DNA of 6,370 bases from Flavobacteriaceae bacterium. Its GTDB lineage: Bacteria > Bacteroidota > Bacteroidia > Flavobacteriales > Flavobacteriaceae. Below, piece after piece: positions 1 to 3,830 of this stretch. The notes under the pieces are model-generated. The model was not told where the DNA came from. It saw only the letters and a program-made list of their open reading frames with translations, and did no database searches. Each line of letters starts with the position of its first letter. Within the stretch, counting starts at the first letter, position 1. The stretch lies in contig PBYT01000024.1 in NCBI GenBank assembly GCA_002729755.1, forward strand, positions 1-6,370, read 5' to 3'. Both the position numbers and the translations under genes were made by a program.

Positions 1-509
1 ATTCACTAAATAATAATACATTTAAAAAGGGTTTAAATCAAGATCAAATAGATGAATCTACATCTGGGGGTGGAAGATCTGACGATCTTTTTGGAATGGC
101 TCAAGATTTTTCAGATTCAAGGCAATTTCCAGAAAATGATAACGAAGAGCCTATTGATTTATCAAAATACAGGTACCAAGTACCATGGGACCTTAACCTT
201 GCATATTCACTAACTTATGCAAATAGTCGGAATCAAAATGATTTTGCAACTAATTCATTAATGATTTCTTCAAATATCACTCTTACTCCTCAATGGAGAA
301 TAGGTGCTTCAACTGGATATGATCTTAAACGAAAAGGGTTCACTTATACTCAATTAAGATTTGATAGAGATTTAAAATCATGGAGACTAGATTTTAGTTG
401 GGTTCCATTTAGCCCTAGAGCATCATGGAATTTCTTCATTGGAATTAAATCAGGACTGTTAAGTGACCTTAAATATGAAAAAAGATCTGAACCAGATAGA
501 ACATTATAA
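1..509 (+). CDS. lptD: LPS assembly outer-membrane protein LptD, C-terminal fragment (5' end outside window)
   Basis: The frame is open from base 3 to the TAA at 507-509, giving 168 residues with no stop, so the gene runs in from the left. The Met codon at 96 is internal and is not the start. The visible part begins with a polar, Gly/Ser/Asp-rich stretch (residues 1-55) and then shows barrel-strand patterns: YQVPWDLNLAYSL (58-70), ITLTPQWRIGASTGYDL (92-108) and DRDLKSWRLDFSWVPFSPRA (121-140), ending in GLLSDLKYEKRSEPDRTL. These match the last strands of Bacteroidota LptD, the beta-barrel that, with LptE, receives LPS from the periplasmic Lpt bridge and places it in the outer leaflet. The motif often written RDLHCW in this family reads RDLKSW here. 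No cysteine is visible, so nothing can be said about the disulfides known in proteobacterial LptD. ridA follows after 5 bp and is probably co-transcribed. The family is assigned from recalled sequence patterns. Confidence 0.85.
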   Translation, partial: SLNNNTFKKGLNQDQIDESTSGGGRSDDLFGMAQDFSDSRQFPENDNEEPIDLSKYRYQVPWDLNLAYSLTYANSRNQNDFATNSLMISSNITLTPQWRIGASTGYDLKRKGFTYTQLRFDRDLKSWRLDFSWVPFSPRASWNFFIGIKSGLLSDLKYEKRSEPDRTL

Positions 510-514
510 TAAAT

Positions 515-898
515 ATGAAAAAGAAAATAATAAATACCAATAATGCACCTGCTCCTATCGGACCGTATAATCAAGCTATTAGAATTGATAATATGCTTTT
601 TATTTCTGGACAAGTAGCGATAAATCCAATAAATAATGAGTTAATACAATCATCTATTTCTGATGAAACTGACCAGGTGATGAAAAATTTATCTGCTATT
701 TTAAAAGAAGCTAATATGGATTTTAGAAATGTTGTAAAAACAACAATCTTCCTAAGTGATATGTCTTATTTTAATGAAGTTAATAATATCTACGGAAGTT
801 ATCTAAAAAAAGGTCAAGAACCTGCAAGAGAAACTGTTGCAGTTAAAACCTTACCAAAAGAGGTAAATGTTGAAATATCAATGATTGCAGTTGATTAA
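515..898 (+). CDS. ridA: RidA family reactive enamine/imine deaminase
   Basis: This 127-residue protein has the usual full length of the RidA (YjgF/YER057c/UK114) family. These cytosolic homotrimers hydrolyse 2-aminoacrylate and related enamines/imines, released by PLP enzymes such as threonine/serine dehydratase, to keto acids and ammonia. Family marks are all present: IGPYNQA near the N-terminus (15-21, with Tyr18), FISGQV (29-34), VVKTTIFLSDM (73-83), and the signature PAR-x-x-VAV-x-x-LP at 103-114. Arg105 is the substrate-carboxylate arginine, and Glu120 lies in the closing VEISMIAV strand. The ATG at 515 lies 5 bp after the lptD stop. The bases before it (TAATAAAT) are A/T only, with no Shine-Dalgarno sequence. 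It probably rides on the lptD transcript. Its stop overlaps the stop of the convergent kinase gene by 4 bp. The family call is firm. The physiological substrate, and whether it is the main RidA of the cell, cannot be told. Confidence 0.95.
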   Translation: MKKKIINTNNAPAPIGPYNQAIRIDNMLFISGQVAINPINNELIQSSISDETDQVMKNLSAILKEANMDFRNVVKTTIFLSDMSYFNEVNNIYGSYLKKGQEPARETVAVKTLPKEVNVEISMIAVD

Positions 899-901
899 TC
901 A
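892..901. other. 10-bp palindrome forming both stop codons of convergent genes
   Basis: TGATTAATCA is a perfect palindrome. Read on either strand it gives GAT TAA, so RidA (plus) and the BadF-type kinase (minus) both end in Asp followed by TAA. The two coding regions overlap at the central TTAA (895-898). There is no spacer for a terminator between the genes, and I see no G+C-rich hairpin with a T-run nearby. Transcripts from both sides probably extend into the opposite gene. Confidence 0.8.
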
Positions 902-1755
902 CTTATTAAGAGATTTTTATGATATTTTACAAGGCCCTCTATTGGTTTTTTTACAAACTTTGAGGTCTTTAAGCCATACTCATTTCCTACTTTTGTTATT
1001 TCTTCCTTTAAGTGATATGCAATAGAACCAACATAATGAATATCGACTGACTTATAATTATCATATTGCATTATTTGATAATCGATAAATCTTCTTAAAC
1101 CTTTTTCAATTATATCTTTAAAATAACTGTCACTTTTATTATTAATTATAAATTTTGCAAAAGAAGCCAAATAAGTGTTTGGATTTTCTTTCCTGTATAG
1201 TTTTTCTTTAATTGTATTAGCTGATAAATCAAACTTTTCAGCAAATTCTTCTCTTAACTTTTTTGGCATCTTATTAAAGTAGTAAGCCCTAATCAAGTAT
1301 TTTCCATAATAACTTCCACTAGCATAATCCATAAGAACATAACCTAATGAGTGTACTTTCTGAGAAATTTCCTTTCCATCAAAATAACTGCAATTTGATC
1401 CTGTTCCTAGAATATTTACGATTGCAGGGACTCCTTTGTCAACTACAGAGTAAACTGCAGCATAAGTGTCCTCTTTTACGTCATAATCAGAATTTTTAAA
1501 AATAGATTTAAATACTTTTAAAATTCTTTCTTTAGTTGAATTAACACCTAATCCAGCACTATAGAAGTATATCTTTCTAACATTATCTCTATTATTATAT
1601 ATATCAAAATTATTTTTAATTCTTTCATTCAATATTTCATTGGACAACATTTGAGGATTTAATCCTAGTGTTTGAGTAGAGAATACCTCATTACCCTGAT
1701 TATCTAATGCTAACCAATCAGTCTTTGTAGATCCACTTTCAACTATTAAAATCAT
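895..1755 (-). CDS. BadF/BadG/BcrA/BcrD-family ATPase, probable N-acetylglucosamine-type sugar kinase
   Basis: This 286-residue cytosolic protein has the ASKHA (actin/hexokinase) fold motifs in order. The phosphate-1 loop is ESGSTKTDW (6-14). SAGLG (66-70) follows, then the presumed catalytic aspartate region EDTYAAVYS (95-103, Asp96). The phosphate-2 loop is LGTGSNCSYF (116-125), then LGYVLMDYASGSYYGK (137-152), and the adenosine motif is YVGSIA (241-246). The family includes N-acetylglucosamine kinases and also Fe-S activators of 2-hydroxyacyl-CoA dehydratases. The protein has a single cysteine (Cys122), so it lacks the cysteine pair that holds the activator's cluster, and a kinase is much more likely. 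It lies 6 bp behind gapA in the pfkA-gapA run, which suggests it feeds a phosphorylated (amino) sugar, perhaps from wall recycling, toward glycolysis. That substrate is inference. The ATG at 1755 is preceded by TATAAA. The segment usually GDEGSG reads MDYASG here; I recall similar LMDDASG forms in Flavobacteriia. Confidence 0.85.
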   Translation of the reverse strand: MILIVESGSTKTDWLALDNQGNEVFSTQTLGLNPQMLSNEILNERIKNNFDIYNNRDNVRKIYFYSAGLGVNSTKERILKVFKSIFKNSDYDVKEDTYAAVYSVVDKGVPAIVNILGTGSNCSYFDGKEISQKVHSLGYVLMDYASGSYYGKYLIRAYYFNKMPKKLREEFAEKFDLSANTIKEKLYRKENPNTYLASFAKFIINNKSDSYFKDIIEKGLRRFIDYQIMQYDNYKSVDIHYVGSIAYHLKEEITKVGNEYGLKTSKFVKKPIEGLVKYHKNLLISD

Positions 1756-1761
1756 TTTATA

Positions 1762-2760
1762 CTAAATTGAGTGAATATGTTTAGCTAAATCAAGAAGTTT
1801 ATTAGAATAGCCACATTCATTATCATACCAAGAGATTATTTTAAAAAAGTTCGAATTCAACTCCATTCCTGCAGATGCATCGAAGATTGAAGTTCTTTTA
1901 TCACCAATAAAATCTTGTGATACAACAGGATCATCACAATACCCTAAAATACCTCTTAAATCATTTTCTGAAGCTTCTAACATCACTTTCTTTATTTCAT
2001 CATATGATGTTTTATTTTTCAAACGAACGGTTAGATCTACTACTGAAACATTTGCTGTAGGAATTCTAAAAGCCATTCCTGTTAATTTACCTTGTAAAGA
2101 AGGTATAACCTTAGTTACTGCTTTTGCAGCTCCTGTTGAACCTGGAATTATATTTAATAGAGAGCTTCTTCCACCTCTATAATCTTTTTTTGAAGGTCCA
2201 TCTACAGTAAATTGGGATGCTGTAACAGAATGAACAGTAGTCATTAAACCTTCCTCAATTATAAAATTGTCATTTAATACTTTTGCTATTGGAGCTAAAC
2301 AATTGGTTGTACAAGAAGCATTAGAGACAATTAAATCATCCTTTGTAACATTATTGTGATTTACCCCCATTACAAACATTGGGACATCATCACTTGGAGC
2401 AGATATAACTACCTTTTTGCAACCACCGTTTAAATGAAGATTTGATTTTTCTTTTGTTGTAAAAAGACCTGTACACTCTGCTACTATATCAACGCCCATA
2501 TCACCCCATTTAATTAATTCAGGGTTCTTTTCAGATGTTATTTTTATTGTATTACCATTAACAATTAAATTGTTATTACTTATTTCAACTGATCCATCAA
2601 AAGACCCATGAACAGAATCATATTTTAATAAATAAGCTAAATGTTCTATATCTAATAGATCATTTATTGAAATTACTTTAAAATTATTATCGTTAATTGC
2701 AGACCTAAATACTAATCTACCTATTCTACCAAAACCGTTAATACCTATGTTTATCGACAT
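1762..2760 (-). CDS. gapA: Type I glyceraldehyde-3-phosphate dehydrogenase (NAD-type)
   Basis: This is a full-length 332-residue GAPDH, the tetrameric cytosolic enzyme that oxidises glyceraldehyde 3-phosphate to 1,3-bisphosphoglycerate. The N-terminal Rossmann domain opens with INIGINGFGRIGR (3-15). Asp34 in SINDLLD sits at the end of strand 2, where an Asp favours NAD over NADP. The active site SNASCTTNCLAP (146-157) has Cys150 as nucleophile and His177 (TTVHSVT) as base. Phosphate sites are Thr180, STGAAK (208-213, Thr209 and Gly210) and Arg232 in AFRIPT. The C-terminus carries SWYDNECGYSNKLLDL (310-325). It resembles E. coli GapA throughout. One local difference is Phe184 in ASQFTVDGPS, where E. 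coli has Lys (ATQKTVDGPS). The ATG at 2760 is 10 bp after the pfkA stop, and the TAG stop is 6 bp before the kinase start, so the three genes are probably one operon. There is no Shine-Dalgarno sequence. It is the only gene here whose stop is TAG. Confidence 0.97.
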   Translation of the reverse strand: MSINIGINGFGRIGRLVFRSAINDNNFKVISINDLLDIEHLAYLLKYDSVHGSFDGSVEISNNNLIVNGNTIKITSEKNPELIKWGDMGVDIVAECTGLFTTKEKSNLHLNGGCKKVVISAPSDDVPMFVMGVNHNNVTKDDLIVSNASCTTNCLAPIAKVLNDNFIIEEGLMTTVHSVTASQFTVDGPSKKDYRGGRSSLLNIIPGSTGAAKAVTKVIPSLQGKLTGMAFRIPTANVSVVDLTVRLKNKTSYDEIKKVMLEASENDLRGILGYCDDPVVSQDFIGDKRTSIFDASAGMELNSNFFKIISWYDNECGYSNKLLDLAKHIHSI

Positions 2761-2770
2761 TACTATATGT

Positions 2771-3757
2771 TTAAATTGAAGTTATATCAAAAACCCTTAT
2801 CAAGTCTTTGTTTATTTCGCCTCTACTTTTAATTGCTTTATCAACTTGAATATGAATCATCTCATCATCTTTTATCCCTATCATAACATTACTTAACCCA
2901 TTTAATAAACAGTCTACAGAGTAAACTCCCATTCTAGATGCTAGAACTCTGTCAAAACTTGTTGGTGAGCCTCCTCTTTGAATGTGTCCTAAAACAGTAA
3001 CTCTAACTTCATACTCTGGTAAGTTTTTCTCAATATATGAAGCATATTCAAATACATTTTTACCAATCTTTTCTCCTTCTGTAACAATAATAATTGAAGA
3101 TGTTTTACCTGATTTTTCGCTTTTACTAAGTGAGTCAAGAAGTCGTTCTATACCCATATTTTGTTCAGGAATTAAGATTTCTTCAGCACCGGATCCAATC
3201 CCAGCATTTAATGCAATATGACCTGTTCCTTTACCCATAACCTCAACAAAGAATAATCTATTGTGAGAAATTGCTGTATCTCTAATCTTATCTATAGCTT
3301 CACTAACAGTATTTAATGCAGTATCATAACCCAATGTGCATCTAGTACCCATTAAATCATTATCTATAGTACCAGGTATTCCTATAAAGGGTACAGAATA
3401 CTCTTTTTGAAAAATACTAGCTCCCTCAAGTGATCCATTACCTCCGATAACAATTAAAGCATCAATTTTGTTCTTTTCAATAGTTTTAAAAGCTTTTTGT
3501 CTTCCTTCTTTTGTTCTGAATTCATTACATCTTGCTGTTTTAAGGATAGTACCTCCTTTGTTAATAATGTTTTTAACACTTCTGGCAGACATTTTTGTAA
3601 TATTTTCATTTATAAGGCCATGATAACCTTGATAGATTCCATAACAACCAATCTTATTATACGCACATGCTCTAACTACAGCTCTAACAGCAGCATTCAT
3701 TCCAGGAGCATCTCCTCCTGAAGTCAAAACACCTATTATTTTAATATCTTTTGGCAC
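2771..3757 (-). CDS. pfkA: 6-phosphofructokinase, bacterial ATP type
   Basis: This 328-residue protein (family about 320-330) is the cytosolic enzyme phosphorylating fructose 6-phosphate to the 1,6-bisphosphate. Visible motifs are the ATP loop LTSGGDAPGMNAAVRAVVR (11-29), KTARCNEFR (73-81, Arg76), IGGNGSLEGA (104-113), the catalytic GTIDND (129-134, Asp132 as base), and SHNRLFFVEVMGKGTG (164-179, Arg167). Then come GAEEILIPE (190-198), VTEGEK (225-230) and RVTVLGHIQRGGSPTSFDR (252-270, His258 and Arg261). Gly108 in GGNGS indicates ATP rather than pyrophosphate use, since PPi enzymes usually carry Asp there. Two positions differ from the E. coli enzyme: Asn107 for metal-site Asp103, and Lys176 for Arg171 of MGR. 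The start must be GTG at 3757: the codon just upstream is an in-frame TAA, and the next Met (20) lies inside the ATP loop. It heads the run pfkA-gapA-kinase after a 73-bp spacer from tamB. Confidence 0.95.
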   Translation of the reverse strand: MPKDIKIIGVLTSGGDAPGMNAAVRAVVRACAYNKIGCYGIYQGYHGLINENITKMSARSVKNIINKGGTILKTARCNEFRTKEGRQKAFKTIEKNKIDALIVIGGNGSLEGASIFQKEYSVPFIGIPGTIDNDLMGTRCTLGYDTALNTVSEAIDKIRDTAISHNRLFFVEVMGKGTGHIALNAGIGSGAEEILIPEQNMGIERLLDSLSKSEKSGKTSSIIIVTEGEKIGKNVFEYASYIEKNLPEYEVRVTVLGHIQRGGSPTSFDRVLASRMGVYSVDCLLNGLSNVMIGIKDDEMIHIQVDKAIKSRGEINKDLIRVFDITSI

Positions 3758-3770
3758 TTATTTTTTTGTC
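3755..3770 (-). promoter_or_regulatory. GTG start region of pfkA with A-rich leader
   Basis: On the minus strand the bases read GACAAAAAAATAAGTG. The GTG is preceded directly by an in-frame TAA and a run of seven A. There is no Shine-Dalgarno sequence. A-rich stretches just upstream of starts are known to help initiation in Bacteroidota, which do not rely on the anti-SD pairing. The TAA-GTG junction fixes the start because no in-frame codon further upstream can be used. Confidence 0.7.
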
Positions 3771-3777
3771 AAATTTA
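3770..3777 (-). promoter_or_regulatory. Possible Bacteroidota -7 element (TAAATTTG) before pfkA
   Basis: The minus-strand octamer TAAATTTG fits the TAnnTTTG consensus of the Bacteroidota primary sigma factor. It ends 12 bases before the pfkA GTG, so transcription would begin only about 5-8 bases before the start codon. I find no good TTTG -33 box at the expected 19-21 bases further upstream. A TATAAT (minus strand, 3792-3797) also lies in the spacer, without a clear -35 partner. In DNA this A+T-rich either could be chance. A promoter is plausible because this is the only spacer above 10 bp in the window. Confidence 0.3.
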
Positions 3778-3790
3778 ACTATATAAATTT
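3771..3790. repeat. 7-bp inverted repeat in the tamB-pfkA spacer
   Basis: AAATTTA, a 6-base gap (ACTATA on the plus strand) and TAAATTT form a perfect 7-bp inverted repeat that overlaps the possible -7 element. The arms contain only A and T. On the minus strand it is followed by an A-run, not a T-run, so it is not an intrinsic terminator for tamB. It could be an operator or simply chance in A+T-rich DNA. Confidence 0.35.
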
Positions 3791-3830
3791 TATTATACTT
3801 AATAATTAATACAGGTTTTATTTTTTTTTG

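Noticed and set aside
74..92. AAGATC-TGAC-GATCTT hairpin followed by T residues, resembling an intrinsic terminator.
   Set aside because: It lies inside the open lptD frame, where it encodes Gly-Arg-Ser-Asp-Asp-Leu-Phe. The stem is only 6 bp with little G+C, so chance is the better reading.
173..185. GTACCA repeated twice with one base between.
   Set aside because: It is a short coincidence within the conserved YQVPW coding region of lptD, with no wider repeat unit.
350..613. Open frame of 87 codons on the minus strand across lptD and ridA.
   Set aside because: It is antisense to two well-supported genes, shows no recognisable protein motif and would span their junction.
946..952. Run of seven T on the plus strand 48 bp after the ridA stop, considered as a ridA terminator.
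   Set aside because: No convincing stem precedes it (only weak CC/GG pairing), and it is explained by Lys/Asn codons of the kinase on the other strand.
2982..3221. Open frame of 79 codons on the plus strand.
   Set aside because: It is antisense to the conserved C-terminal half of pfkA and has no family features.
3497..3721. Open frame of 74 codons on the plus strand.
   Set aside because: It lies opposite the conserved N-terminal half of pfkA and is a mirror of that gene's codon pattern.
3821..3829. Run of nine T just after the tamB stop, considered as a phase-variable tract or terminator.
   Set aside because: On the coding (minus) strand it is an A-run with no preceding stem, so it is not a terminator. 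It lies outside any reading frame, so slippage would not switch a protein on or off.
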